Below, one piece after another: positions 34,001 through 40,696 of a stretch of DNA of 64,000 nucleotides; the stretch's first letter is position 1; each line of letters opens with the position of its first letter. The stretch comes from Lumbricus terrestris (Eukaryota; Annelida; Clitellata; Crassiclitellata; Lumbricidae). The position numbers and the translations under genes are program-made. The DNA lies in NCBI GenBank assembly GCA_949752735.1, contig OX457053.1, positions 1,160,584-1,224,583 of the forward strand, given 5' to 3'. The notes below the pieces were generated by a model. It was not told where the DNA came from. It searched no databases and saw nothing but the letters and a program-made list of their open reading frames with translations.

Positions 34001-34892
34001 TTTTCTCTCACTACCAACGCTTTTCGTCGGAAAATAAAAACCTGAAACACAGAACAGCTGTTTATTTGTGATTGTTTTAAACTTAAATAGTCCGGGATTC
34101 TAGCGTACATTGTGCATTGTGCATTTTGCAAGCAAATGAAGTGTTTGAGTTCAGGAAGAAATTCTAAGAAAATATGCGATATAGACCTATAGCGCCAATT
34201 GAAAAAAATACCATTTCCCCAGTTTTTTGCAGCTTTCCCAGGAACAGTAACTCAAAATGTGGAAATAGCTCATAACAAGCTGACTTTTTGTGATAGGAGT
34301 AGGAGTAAGAGTGGAATAATAGGCCTATACCAAATCTTCAGAAGCTCCTTCTAAAAAAAGATGGCGTCCAAAATGGCGGTCATTTTCTAAGGTCATTCGC
34401 TGGAAATGGCTCGTAGCCTAACACACGGAAGTTTTTTGGACGCGACTTAGCTTCGTCGGCGCTATAGAAGGCCCGAGTTTACGATTAGGCCTACGACTTA
34501 TTATAAAAAAATCCTAACAGGCTGATACAATAGGCCTACAACATAACTGTTTGATAATGCTTTTCTGACAAAGTTAGATCTCAGAAGTGCACTATAAAAT
34601 AAAATAAAATACTTTATATAGGCCTATTCAGAGTGGGAAAATATAGGCCAAATATAAATTATTGCTCCTTTAGGAAAAGCCATTTTGACAGTTGGAAGCA
34701 AAATATAATACGACAGACTACAAAATGTAATTATTATGCTAAAAATTAAGACAGTGCGGGCCTTTGAATTAGCTCCATTCATCGATCAGGCTGCTTCAGG
34801 CACGGTGGGTCTATAGTGAACACAATAAACCTACCAAGAAACACGGAAAGTAGACCTACAACGAATCTGACAGAATACCGAAACAAGGACAT
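9243..34892 (-). CDS. Receptor gene 2: two-CTLD type I membrane protein with long ITIM tail (8 exons, 592 aa)
   Basis: Exons on the minus strand: 34892-34835 (signal peptide, start MSLFRYSVRF), 34041-33748 and 32666-32559 (CTLD1), 31531-31292 and 30691-30548 (CTLD2), 18491-18450 (14-codon stalk absent from genes 1 and 3), 17979-17883 (membrane), 10038-9243 (tail). All junctions are AG/GT in phase 1, with phase 2 after the membrane exon; the sum is 1779 nt, a multiple of three. CTLD1 shows CYFSPN, WEEALAEC, GATLPDL, FWTSGRR, WRWIDGQ and YVCQHF. CTLD2 shows GCLVL, DARNNC, GGDLPVI, IWIGLQRKWW, FSNW, NNCMVV, FKWRQVNC and VLCQT. No EPN/QPD or WND motif is seen. The helix is about residues 301-323, followed by RKRIR. 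The two largest introns hold an LTR array and an antisense Mab-21 gene, which is why the locus spans 25.6 kb. Splicing across these is inferred from matched phases and paralogy. Confidence 0.85.
10500..11410. mobile_element. Non-autonomous TIR element, copy 1 (AGGGCTGCCAAC ends)
   Basis: The ends read GGGCTGCCAAC at the left and GTTGGCAGCCCT at the right, an inverted repeat. Near the left end are several GTCCCGG motifs. The right end carries GTCCCGGAATGGCAAAATC just inside the terminal repeat. A second copy at 16755-17728 shares both ends and much of the interior. No clear target duplication or transposase was seen. It lies in the last intron of gene 2. Confidence 0.6.
11475..13616. mobile_element. 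Inverted-repeat-bounded element enclosing a minisatellite
   Basis: The left end contains GCACGATTCGAATTCCTACA plus CTTGGGAGA and AAGGCGGAGCTACA; the reverse complement of 13560-13616 carries the same string with small differences. The ~50-bp inverted repeats suggest a class II non-autonomous element. Inside are a short coding-like remnant at about 11615-11860 and the 34-bp minisatellite. Target duplications could not be defined. Confidence 0.55.
12240..13175. repeat. 34-35 bp minisatellite, about 27 units
   Basis: The unit core is GAAATGGAAGCTGGATGCAT followed by GTATTTTTAGACCT, with variants at GGATGC/GGATCC and AGACCT/AGATCT/GATGCCT. The ctggat hexamer recurs about every 34 bp. The open minus-strand frames (repeating ASISDLKIH...SSFHFR) follow from a lack of stops in the unit and are not called genes. 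Confidence 0.95.
13681..15938 (+). CDS. Membrane-anchored Mab-21 domain protein (ITPRIP/cGAS-like superfamily), 2 exons, 393 aa
   Basis: Exon 1 is 13681-13774 and exon 2 is 14851-15938, joined in phase 1 (G + AG = Glu); the sum of 1182 nt is a multiple of three. Exon 1 encodes an N-terminal hydrophobic segment (residues ~8-28), a signal anchor or uncleaved signal. The rest is a nucleotidyltransferase-fold Mab-21 domain: GKSGAGDD with LFDVML (residues ~91-104), IRMDVYP (~224-229), LTWRRSFSTYDKL, then LTSYHIKMALMYE and a C-terminal YHYPEFNLL. In cGAS the first acidic pair is ExD; here the position aligned with Glu is Leu100, with Asp102 and Asp226 kept, so catalysis is doubtful. The architecture (membrane segment + Mab-21) resembles ITPRIP-like proteins more than soluble cGAS. 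It lies antisense inside the last intron of receptor gene 2. Exact subfamily is uncertain. Confidence 0.82.
13836..14002. mobile_element. 167-bp MITE with ~25-bp perfect terminal inverted repeats
   Basis: The ends are GGGGTCATTGCATAATTACG and its inverted copy CGTAATTATGCAATGACCCC. The interior is GGTGGGTGGG-rich with CGTTACG motifs. AGA flanks both ends, a possible 3-bp target duplication. It sits in the intron of the Mab-21 gene. Confidence 0.75.
14320..14442. repeat. TTC / TTCCTC microsatellite
   Basis: A long pyrimidine tract of TTC and TTCCTC units ends in a T run. Poly-Glu/poly-Arg/poly-Phe open frames through it are artefacts. It is in the Mab-21 gene intron. Confidence 0.95.
14441..14541. 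mobile_element. Partial copy of the CATGGGCGGAGTTT MITE family
   Basis: The right part GGCTTTAGCCCCTCCAAGAA and the end AAACTCCGCCCATG match the element at 35913-36219. The left end is not found; the adjoining microsatellite seems to have grown out of or replaced it. Confidence 0.55.
16355..16438 (-). repeat. Second copy of the dispersed repeat at 6532-6627
   Basis: The reverse complement reads CTCCGCCACTGGTTGCCAGT, then GCGACGCTAATGG and TCTTTGTTAC, aligning with 6532-6627. Confidence 0.5.
16755..17728. mobile_element. Non-autonomous TIR element, copy 2 (AGAGCTGCCAAC / GTTGGCAGCCCT)
   Basis: Same family as 10500-11410: CCGTCCCGGATTCGCCGGGA near the left end and GTCCCGGAATGGCAAAATC near the right end. 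The copies diverge by point changes and short indels, so both are old. The pair flanks the nested Mab-21 gene. Confidence 0.6.
18450..18491 (-). CDS. Gene 2 stalk mini-exon (14 codons)
   Basis: A 42-nt phase 1-1 exon lies between a good acceptor (TTTTTACTTGCAG) and donor (GTAAGTAAAT). It adds VVLNNALLESDDTS between CTLD2 and the helix and has no counterpart in genes 1 and 3. The LTR array is inserted only 67 bp upstream of it. Skipping it would keep the frame. Confidence 0.7.
18562..19529 (-). repeat. LTR 1 (3'-most LTR of the array)
   Basis: The minus strand starts TGTAGCGAAATTGGG and ends CCGCCACA, TG...CA with an imperfect inverted repeat. A TATATAAGG box lies on the minus strand near 19003-19010 and an AATAAA signal at 18772-18777. 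A 20-23 bp minisatellite with GGCTAGCC palindromes (about 19054-19310) lies upstream of the TATA box. It differs from the other LTRs at a few bases, for example GACGCCCAAG versus GACGTCCAAG. Confidence 0.92.
20166..20783 (-). CDS. Downstream acidic ORF of LTR element, copy 1 (unknown function)
   Basis: A 205-codon open frame lies after the gag-pro ORF: Pro/Ala-rich N-terminal half, a PPPPPPAPD run, then a strongly acidic Ser-rich C-terminus (EPSSSSGNDDPNDPDY). The first codon of the frame is GTG, so the true start is unclear. A preceding 66-codon acidic frame (20780-20980) overlaps its beginning. No domain was recognised and no env-like membrane segment is seen. It may be a remnant of the region 3' of integrase or an accessory ORF. 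Confidence 0.45.
   Translation of the reverse strand: MIGTQALTEGDPPASPSLLSPGPEAEALLALVDAIRPPDDGEVLAPPAEPLAAAPTEAEVRAVYRMADSPGLFLDLGQFLTRVRLTYPQFPASVAEIAFQTGRIGTVRPRGVAMVRPCTPPPPPPAPDVDERWLYYDLISNPIFDPMDPPMDDEEPVVDLTSEPSSSSGNDDPNDPDYVPSESDDSPFPPGQRSPDAISLSSEDA
20996..23680 (-). CDS. LTR retrotransposon gag-protease ORF with truncated RT, copy 1 (894 aa)
   Basis: The start ATG lies 64 nt inside the LTR. In order: a gag capsid-like region (FDGTGSLESFLTQFE, WDFGARP, EALRDRDL), a Gln/Arg-rich coiled segment, one CCHC zinc knuckle (CYNCGRPGHISRNC, about residues 328-341), and an aspartic protease active site (IDTGSEVSLIP, about 403). The very start of reverse transcriptase follows (RPVRQPLRRHP, about 670). 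The frame then leaves any recognisable RT: no YxDD box and no integrase is present. The last ~40 residues have a C2H2-like CSLCSACY...RHERKTH pattern. Element proteins would have to be completed in trans by an autonomous relative. The family resembles Ty3/gypsy. Confidence 0.85.
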   Translation of the reverse strand: MEEDEEVTVAYPAGRFADLRPNVSTPLADGSATAEPRTDRSRFTEEPRRPTWVSHGETSYERETTGGRPWTRPPSMKPGKFDGTGSLESFLTQFEVCARHNQWTAADRVDYLRCSLKKAATQLLWDFGARPNVDYDELVERLRQRYGTEGQAESFRAQLYYRRQRSEETLSELLHDIRRLVVLAYPVPSNDTTEILAKDAFLEALRDRDLSLKVREREPKNLDEAYRTALRLDAYQRTNDTEDRRRPSNRVRSTQEMDVSAQVQSTLDRFLETQRNEQRRWQIEMERRLDRQFQELRGRAPTDNDLGHDGRPGKRSADDRGQNGRGVTCYNCGRPGHISRNCRQPRRPPNRRNDAEETGTEATTPPTSVAMNHTTRSRLRDRASSNAVYIRGTVNGLKQTCLIDTGSEVSLIPATTVEGLALQSCSRFLMAANGTNINVLGEIRLPLKIRNGFEVPTGFLVSDQIAEPMLGMDWLREHRCRLGFGNGALFLGRRRIPLVRGNGSMWCRRVMLAEEVVVSPKCQTEVPVRLVYGDLTSKAPAWMTEAQEIQPGVHLARVVVEDRADVTVRLVNLNEEPVRIAKDRFLGGLHPVEVEQGTEPKRNEALGDETVWRDTLTKDLPEEVPFEIRRRLDQLLQEYQDVFSLNDRDLGRTSITTHRIETGETRPVRQPLRRHPVLHREVMGNALDAMLSDGVEEPAVSEGMSGTGCSDHRLSVEYGRTAEAAQTRLLVQRRAFKVNRFTQTKRRTKISPNSRRLLEVPPYLEPWVTSEVVYEGPCPWGWSQQQQSERMRGCVPSRLYCPSVQEGGAIYRSLDERDRATSPAETIDWIGGGRRAIHLACRGKFCRRPHISLFRRMNMAEAPLFRCSLCSACYSGDYGWQSLLRHERKTHGRS
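23745..24712 (-). repeat. LTR 2 (middle LTR)
   Basis: Same 968-bp length as the others. A private change near 24226-24229 gives CGCCTGAACG where LTRs 1 and 3 have CGCGGGAACG. The minus strand is followed by the leader CTGGTACCGAACAAGTGG, the likely primer-binding site (23727-23744). Confidence 0.92.
25349..25966 (-). CDS. Downstream acidic ORF of LTR element, copy 2
   Basis: The translation is the same as that of the 20166-20783 frame, in the second internal unit, with the companion 66-codon frame at 25963-26163. Function unknown. Confidence 0.45.
   Translation of the reverse strand: MIGTQALTEGDPPASPSLLSPGPEAEALLALVDAIRPPDDGEVLAPPAEPLAAAPTEAEVRAVYRMADSPGLFLDLGQFLTRVRLTYPQFPASVAEIAFQTGRIGTVRPRGVAMVRPCTPPPPPPAPDVDERWLYYDLISNPIFDPMDPPMDDEEPVVDLTSEPSSSSGNDDPNDPDYVPSESDDSPFPPGQRSPDAISLSSEDA
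26179..28863 (-). CDS. LTR retrotransposon gag-protease ORF with truncated RT, copy 2 (894 aa)
   Basis: The translation is the same as that of the 20996-23680 copy, 5183 bp away. The shared loss of reverse transcriptase and integrase shows that the deletion came before the tandem duplication. It follows its own LTR promoter (LTR 3) in the sense orientation of receptor gene 2. Confidence 0.85.
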   Translation of the reverse strand: MEEDEEVTVAYPAGRFADLRPNVSTPLADGSATAEPRTDRSRFTEEPRRPTWVSHGETSYERETTGGRPWTRPPSMKPGKFDGTGSLESFLTQFEVCARHNQWTAADRVDYLRCSLKKAATQLLWDFGARPNVDYDELVERLRQRYGTEGQAESFRAQLYYRRQRSEETLSELLHDIRRLVVLAYPVPSNDTTEILAKDAFLEALRDRDLSLKVREREPKNLDEAYRTALRLDAYQRTNDTEDRRRPSNRVRSTQEMDVSAQVQSTLDRFLETQRNEQRRWQIEMERRLDRQFQELRGRAPTDNDLGHDGRPGKRSADDRGQNGRGVTCYNCGRPGHISRNCRQPRRPPNRRNDAEETGTEATTPPTSVAMNHTTRSRLRDRASSNAVYIRGTVNGLKQTCLIDTGSEVSLIPATTVEGLALQSCSRFLMAANGTNINVLGEIRLPLKIRNGFEVPTGFLVSDQIAEPMLGMDWLREHRCRLGFGNGALFLGRRRIPLVRGNGSMWCRRVMLAEEVVVSPKCQTEVPVRLVYGDLTSKAPAWMTEAQEIQPGVHLARVVVEDRADVTVRLVNLNEEPVRIAKDRFLGGLHPVEVEQGTEPKRNEALGDETVWRDTLTKDLPEEVPFEIRRRLDQLLQEYQDVFSLNDRDLGRTSITTHRIETGETRPVRQPLRRHPVLHREVMGNALDAMLSDGVEEPAVSEGMSGTGCSDHRLSVEYGRTAEAAQTRLLVQRRAFKVNRFTQTKRRTKISPNSRRLLEVPPYLEPWVTSEVVYEGPCPWGWSQQQQSERMRGCVPSRLYCPSVQEGGAIYRSLDERDRATSPAETIDWIGGGRRAIHLACRGKFCRRPHISLFRRMNMAEAPLFRCSLCSACYSGDYGWQSLLRHERKTHGRS
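28928..29895 (-). repeat. LTR 3 (5'-most LTR of the array)
   Basis: Full 968-bp LTR with the same TATA, poly(A) and minisatellite arrangement. Its outer end abuts the right-hand GTAT target duplication at 29896-29899. A primer-binding site lies at 28910-28927. Confidence 0.92.
30085..30400 (-). mobile_element. LINE reverse-transcriptase C-terminal fragment
   Basis: The minus-strand reading contains LPRHLWKTLNRFRADQGRC, then CCCGERQTMAHIVNEC. This is the typical C-terminal end of a non-LTR retrotransposon polyprotein (CxCG...QTxxHI...C pattern). It lies just outside the LTR array in the same gene 2 intron. 5'-truncated. Confidence 0.75.
32812..33157. mobile_element. hAT-type MITE (CAGTGGCGGCGCC ends), 346 bp
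   Basis: Ends are CAGTGGCGGCGCC and AGCGCCGCCACTG. An exact 8-bp target duplication ACTTGCAC lies at 32804-32811 and 33158-33165. The interior has two internal repeats with poly-T tracts and GGGGGCTTAGCC motifs. Same family as 38714-39004. Confidence 0.88.
33377..33543. mobile_element. hAT-type MITE (CAGTGGTGTAGT ends), 167 bp, copy 1
   Basis: Ends are CAGTGGTGTAGTGGGG and ACTACACCACTG. The 8-bp duplication CGTCCTAC lies at 33369-33376 and 33544-33551. The interior has repeated GGCGTCCCCCCACTT. It lies in the gene 2 intron between the CTLD1 exons. Confidence 0.9.
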
Positions 34893-35912
34893 CGCCTAAA
34901 ATTAAATATCTTGTAATTCGATATTATCTCGAATAAAAGTCCGACACAGGCCAGAGCAACTTCTAATGTGATGCATAAGCGATGATAAGCCTCAAGACTC
35001 GTCTGTCTTTTATTCCGTTCGGTGCCCTTAGGCTAATATTATAGGCATAGGCTACAAAGTATAATACTCGTTTTGAGTAGACTAGCTTAAGCCTGCGTTT
35101 AGCGCTTGGTTTGTTTGTGTTACCTAGATTGCAGAGGACGTACAGATCCGCGAAGGTAATTTCACCACAGGCCCCAGTTTGCTCTCTCTCTCTCTAGGGC
35201 TGATCGACCTTTAGGCTACTATAGGCCCTCCCTACAGTCTTTAAGTCCGGGTGAGTGTTGTCTGTAGAGTTGGAAGAATAATAGATTGTCAGCCGCAGCA
35301 GCTGAATTGAGCAAATGCTGAACGGTGTCTCATAGCAGCAGGGTTAATAATGAGCAGCTAATAGGCGGCCCATGATAGGCCTACTGATCATGACTCTTGC
35401 CCAAACGGTTCTTGCCCTACTGCCCTTGCATACTGGGCTAACGCAATTAAAGGTTATACCTCTGTTTTATTCATTCATTTGCATGGGAAGATAGAAGATA
35501 AATTATACCCCCGTATAATGTCCATTAAGGCTGACACTCCATTGGACCACGTAGGTCTATGCAACCCTATAGCCCTATTATAGGGTTGCATAGACCTATG
35601 CAACCCTATAGGCCTGATAAGATCGCTATAGGCCTTGTAAGCCTATAGCGGTCTCATCAATGACTGTTATCTAGGCGAATTGCCACGCAATGTTCACAAG
35701 TGTTGTATCATTATTTTATTCATCCGTCTAACTGTCCGACGTCCGTCCATCTGTCGGCTCAAATTTGCTCAGTTTAGCCACATATTTTCTCAATTAAGTT
35801 ATAGGCCTACACGTATAATTAGGCCTGCGTATCATTAGGCCTAAAATTGCTCCTGTCTGAGATTCCTCCGCTCAGTCATCATGAATTGGCACATATAGGC
35901 CTATATCTTCAC

Positions 35913-36219
35913 CATGGGTGGAGTTTATTAGGGGCTAGGTGGCTATATATAAGCCCCCCAATAAGACCCAGAGTCATTTTTACCGTGTAAATGGTGTCTT
36001 TTCTCTGGTCTAGCCCCCCACGCTAAATATACGAATGACTAAAAAAAGTTATCAACTTTTTGGCCGGGAAAATTGTTGTTAGATTTCGCCGGATTTGAGC
36101 CCGAGGAATAAAAAAAGTCATCAACTTTTTGGGCGGGAAATTTTTTCTCCTTTTCTGGACCGAGTCTCAGCCCCAAAAAATTTAACCCCTCCACGAACAG
36201 AAACCAAACTCCGCCCATG
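35913..36219. mobile_element. hAT-type MITE (CATGGGTGGAGTTT ends), 307 bp
   Basis: Terminal inverted repeats are CATGGGTGGAGTTT and AAACTCCGCCCATG. An exact 8-bp target duplication ATCTTCAC lies at 35905-35912 and 36220-36227. A partial copy is at 14441-14541. Confidence 0.88.
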
Positions 36220-36422
36220 ATCTTCACTGACGATTTTCAGAGACAGGATATACAATAGCCTATAGGCTACTGCAATGCCAATGACTATAGCGATGTACCG
36301 TAAACAATCACTGTCCCGACACAATAATTGAAGTGTAGCCTAGGCTTATAATTATAATTCCCATCAGGCATATAACGCCGTCCTTGCGTAGGATACGATC
36401 ATATGAACCCAACCTAATTATC

Positions 36423-36425
<3 letters not shown>

Positions 36426-36516
<91 letters not shown>
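36426..36516. repeat. (TG)n microsatellite
   Basis: An almost pure TG run of about 45 units ends in GCGTGCG. Potential Z-DNA former and likely length-polymorphic. Confidence 0.95.
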
Positions 36517-36520
<4 letters not shown>

Positions 36521-36835
36521 CGTATAGGGGGATGCGCGTGAATGTGTTTACCGTGTACAATTTGTACATACACAATTTAACGCGGTAGGCCTACATTAGG
36601 TAGGTCAACACAGCATGTTAATTAATTATTAATGGTGAATCTCGCAGAACGTTTATGTCTCTTGCTTGACATCGCTTCTCCCATCTCCGGGATCAGTGAA
36701 TTTATAAGCTTAGTTCTAATATGGGTCATTCCAGCACCAGAGCTGAAACTGATTAGGGATAATGTCACGTGGGAGGACATGTAACCTATATACATGTAGT
36801 AGGTTCCTACAAGAAATGAAATTTGATAATTAGGC

Positions 36836-36928
36836 TACAGCAAACTGAAGGAAAAGGCACAGCACAGAGAGGAGTGGCGTCATTGGAGGTTGGAACCTGC
36901 CGAAGGGCAGAGAACCTAAAGAAGAAGG
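36836..36928 (+). mobile_element. LINE 3' end (family of 45655-46325)
   Basis: Encodes KEKAQHREEWRHW and a stop context followed by GGCAGAGAACCTAAAGAAG, matching the C-terminus and 3' UTR of the 45.7-46.3 kb LINE. Confidence 0.65.
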
Positions 36929-37099
36929 TCTAATATAACAGGGCTGCAGCGTGTTGAATCACCAACATGAACGTTGTCAAAATACAGATGCCCTAGATTT
37001 AGAAAATAATTAGGTGTAGGCCTCGTGGGTCATTCCAGCACCAGAGCTGAAACTGATTAGGGATAATGTCACGTGGGAGGATGAGCAAATTCACGGTAA

Positions 37100-37250
37100 C
37101 TCGACCGGGACCACCATGGACTACTCTTACGGACAACCATTTCAAGACTCAACGCAGCGCTCGTGAATAAGCCGGTGCCCCGCGCTTGGTTTTCGAGTGG
37201 CGCTTTAGAAGTTAGGAGATTAGGCTACGATTACGATTACGGATAGTCTG
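37100..37250 (+). mobile_element. CR1/L2-like LINE 3' end
   Basis: Shares GACCACCATGGACTACTC, GCGCTCGTGAATAAGCCGGT and CCCCGCGCTT with the 3' UTR of the LINE at 48333-50250 and ends in ATTACGATTACG repeats. Confidence 0.7.
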
Positions 37251-37387
37251 GGATGGATGGGTGAATAGATGTAGGTATGTAGTGCAAGTCCGTAGGCCTA
37301 TGTGGGGAGGTGTTTGAACAAACATAATTAATTAATTAATTCGCATAAGTACCATAACATTAATCTACCACAGTTATTTTTTCTTAT

Positions 37388-37594
37388 AACGTTTGTTTAA
37401 GAATAAGTTCATAAAAATTAAAGGTAGGCCTATTGAAATCTTTTCAAATTTAAATTGTAAACATAAGTCCCCATAAGTAGGCCTACGATAAGTAGGCCTA
37501 CTGTTCATGCTAATCGACATAACGCATTTAAATTCTAATCAGAAGCAGAGACCATGACCTATTTTTATGAATTTATTCTTAAACAAACGCTAGG
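37388..37594. repeat. Inverted repeat, arms 37388-37421 and 37561-37594
   Basis: The left arm CGTTTGTTTAAGAATAAGTT plus CATAAAAA is repeated in inverted order at the right arm with about one mismatch. The ~140-bp loop is AT-rich with AGGCCTA motifs. Probably a MITE-type hairpin. Confidence 0.6.
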
Positions 37595-38089
37595 GCCTAT
37601 AACAATTGCACATACAAACAAACATAGATGTGTACTAAATTATATTTTGTAGCCTACATTTGTACTTAAAATTGCAACTTATAAATATTAATTACGGTCT
37701 AAGAGTTTGTATTAAAATAACTCTTACAACTTTCATTTCTTGTAGGGACCTACTAGGCTACATGTAGGCCCCTATTTCTCAAAATAAATGACGACCTAAA
37801 CAATTCCTACATAATGACACTATATAGTTAGCTGAATCATTGAGAGTACGATGAAAACGTATGGAATATCAGATAAAAAAATTAAATTAAGAAAATAATA
37901 ATAGACAGTAAATAAATTAATAAAGTTAGGCCTACATAAAATTAAAAAACGATAAAAACCTACATAAAATTAAAAAACGATGCGAAAAATAAAAAAACGA
38001 AAAACCGACGCTTTTGGGAGAAAAAAACGGAAAAACTTTTTTTTACAACTATAGGCCTATGGATGTGACCAAAGCTCGAGGGTACGTAC

Positions 38090-38256
38090 CAGTGGTGTAG
38101 TCCTAAAAAATGAAGTGGGGGGACGCCTGGAAATTGAAGTGGGGGGACGCCTGGAAAATTGAAGTAGAAACTGTAGCAAAAAGTGCAGTCTTGCAAGAAT
38201 TTTGCAAAAAGTGGGGGGAAGGCGTCCCCCCGCGTCCCCGCCCCACTACACCACTG
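38090..38256. mobile_element. hAT-type MITE (CAGTGGTGTAGT ends), 167 bp, copy 2
   Basis: Inverted orientation relative to 33377-33543 and the same 167-bp length. The 8-bp duplication GTACGTAC lies at 38082-38089 and 38257-38264. Internal GGGGGGACGCCTGGAA repeats match copy 1 closely, implying recent activity. Confidence 0.9.
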
Positions 38257-38713
38257 GTACGTACCATACGTATTCTATTTTGTGAAGGGTACGTACGTAT
38301 TTTAACGTACTCTATTTTAGGGTACGTAAACAATAATAAAATACGTTAGCCTCGTCATTGCATGCTTAGCCTATTATAAGAATGTTCGATTTAATTTAAG
38401 CAAACAATCACAGCCAAGTGCACAGCGTAGTGAATTGTTTCAATTTTATATTGTACGTCTATGTTTATCCAGCATACATTGCATTTAATGTACCAATTAA
38501 TGTCAGTTAGTCGGCTCAGTTCTTCTGCAGCGCTTAAAAGTCAACTCTAAGGAAAAGGTTAACTAGTTGCATATCCAATTAATTATTACAGAAGAATTTA
38601 TCAAATAAAATTTACTGCTACGATACCGGAAATACCGATTTAAATTACGCATAGGCCTACTGTTGACTGCATGTATACGTACTGTAACGTACATGTAGGC
38701 AGTAGGCTATGGG

Positions 38714-39004
38714 CAGTGGCGACTCCAGGATTTGAGCTTTGGCGGGATTGAATCCTGGAGGAAATTTTTCATTTTCATTCGCCAAAATTTCTGACGACCT
38801 TTTTTTAAAGTCATCCGGCCGAAATCTCATGGAAATGTTTCCATTTTCATCCGCCAAAATTTCTGACGACTTTTTTTGGTCATCCGGTCGAAAATCGTGC
38901 AAATATTTTAGTTTTGCATGTACAAAAAACGGGATGGCCTTTTTTTAGGGGGCTTAGCCTTTTATAGAAGGGCTTAACCCCCATAAACCCCTAGCGCGCC
39001 ACTG
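38714..39004. mobile_element. hAT-type MITE (CAGTGGCGAC / GCGCGCCACTG), 291 bp
   Basis: The 8-bp duplication GCTATGGG lies at 38706-38713 and 39005-39012. The interior repeats a CCATTTTCATCCGCCAAAAT-like module and has GGGGGCTTAGCC, as at 32812-33157. Confidence 0.88.
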
Positions 39005-39261
39005 GCTATGGGTCGCCGAGTAAGCCATAATTTTTTTTTTCGTGGACATGACATTGTATGGTACGTATCATACGCGTATTGTATTTTTTGAAGGGTACGT
39101 ACGTATTTTAACGTATTCTATTTTAGGGTACGCGTACCCTCGAGCTTTGGATGTGACAAGTAGGCTATTATAACGGACACAACACAACAGTTTTTCTACC
39201 ACATTTTCATGAATGAAATCTGTAAAATTCCTTGATTTAAAATATGTAGAAAGAATAAAGT

Positions 39262-39478
39262 GTCCTTCACCCTTCAAACCCCGACCCAGACGACACATAG
39301 CCTACCCGCCTTAGTAGCTGTTCCGCCTCCTCTGATCCTATGGCAACTCGACCCGGACCACCATAGACTACTCTTACGGACAACCCTTTGACGCAACGCA
39401 GCGCTCGTGAATAAGCTGGTGCCCCACTCTGGGCTTTCAAGTAGCGCTTTAGAAATTTGGAGATTACGATAACCATTG
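39262..39478 (+). mobile_element. CR1/L2-like LINE 3' end
   Basis: Carries CCCCGACCCAGACGACAC, TTAGTAGCTGTTCCGCC, GCGCTCGTGAATAAGC and a final GGAGATTACGATAA, matching 49970-50250. Confidence 0.75.
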
Positions 39479-40491
39479 TATCATAATATTCTCAAAAGAA
39501 ACAAGGCACACAGAAAACGAACTTTGGCATCAATTCATGATTATTATGATCAATTAATTAAACCACAGACCTAATCGCAGTCCACTTAAGACAAGACGCC
39601 ATAATTAACTTAACCAATTAATTACAAATTCAAGATCCAGTTATAACTGACCCGTATATACACGCTTCGATTTGTTCTGCAGTTTAATGTATTTCATCGA
39701 AACTGATGTCGAGTATTTCGCCAACAACTCTGCATTATTGCTTCACTTTACCAAGCGACACTATTTAACAACAAAGTATCATCTATGGCATTCACCAATG
39801 CGAGTGAAGGACTTGCTCATATTTTGCTAAAGGCCCCAACACATGTGACCTTCTCAGAAGGTCTGTCCCACATCAAAATATAAAATACATAAACAAATTT
39901 CATGATTTGAATTTAGAAAGGTTTTTAGAATTATCCCAGCAATAGATTCCAGAATTTTTGGTGGGAGCATTTAGTTAACTAATACAACCAGGCCTATATC
40001 CCAGCTACATATTGAATATTTATCACGAATATATAATCAAGAATAGTCTGTTCAGTCATGAAATTATTCTATTCTGGAGAGAAACTTCTCCATCAAGTCT
40101 AGACTAGTATCTCCTAGTAAACTTTACGTTTTGCAGGCTCAACGTACAACGAATGAGAATCATGTTTTCCCATTGCAACAAAGAAACCTTCTGATAGTGG
40201 AACACTGTAAATAACTGGACTATAATACACCCGACTGTGATGGGGTCGTCCAAACAATAGATCTGCAAACAACTTTTTATCCACACTCTCGCCAATTGTC
40301 CCTATTTACTCCCATTATGCATTTTCCATCTTCTTATACCCAAATCCTATTGTCACTAGACACAGTCAACCTTCCCCATCCGTAGTGCAGTAATCCTTCT
40401 CTTTGCAGATATATCCCTAAAATTCCCTATTGGACGAACCCAAACACCTGTTCCTAGCAGTTCTTAACAGCAGTCGTTTGTTTAGCCATCG

Positions 40492-40696
40492 CTAGGTGTC
40501 CAGCGGTTCTCTTGAAACCCAAATATATTCTTGTAACGTCGGTCGCTGTTGTAGTTCTATCTGCTGCGCTTTGATGTTCGACTCGAGAGGTCTCAGGTCC
40601 GTGTAGTGTGTGTTTGATGCCACAGGGGTCTGTCCGTTCATTCGTGGCTGTTGGTCGGGTGGCTTGGGACGGTCGCTGCTACGCAGACAGACCACA
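40492..40696 (-). CDS. Gene 3 cytoplasmic-tail exon with THYTDL and QEYIWV
   Basis: Joined in phase 2 (TG + T = Cys); residues 321-388. It starts with a Cys-containing juxtamembrane segment (CVVCLRSS, possible palmitoylation) and a proline-rich KPPDQQP. Tyr352 in THYTDL resembles an ITSM/ITIM (Thr at -2, Leu at +3). Tyr378 in QEYIWV has the +3 aliphatic but Gln at -2. No similarity to the tails of genes 1 and 2 beyond these motifs. Confidence 0.85.

Larger units (their letters stand above)
34893..40491. other. Intergenic region between gene 2 start and gene 3 end
   Basis: About 5.6 kb with no recognisable coding exon. It holds MITEs (35913-36219, 38090-38256, 38714-39004), a (TG)n tract, LINE 3' ends (36836-36928, 37100-37250, 39262-39478) and an inverted-repeat pair at 37388-37421/37561-37594. 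A 55-bp direct repeat is at 36723/37027. The gene 2 promoter should lie just right of 34892. Confidence 0.6.
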
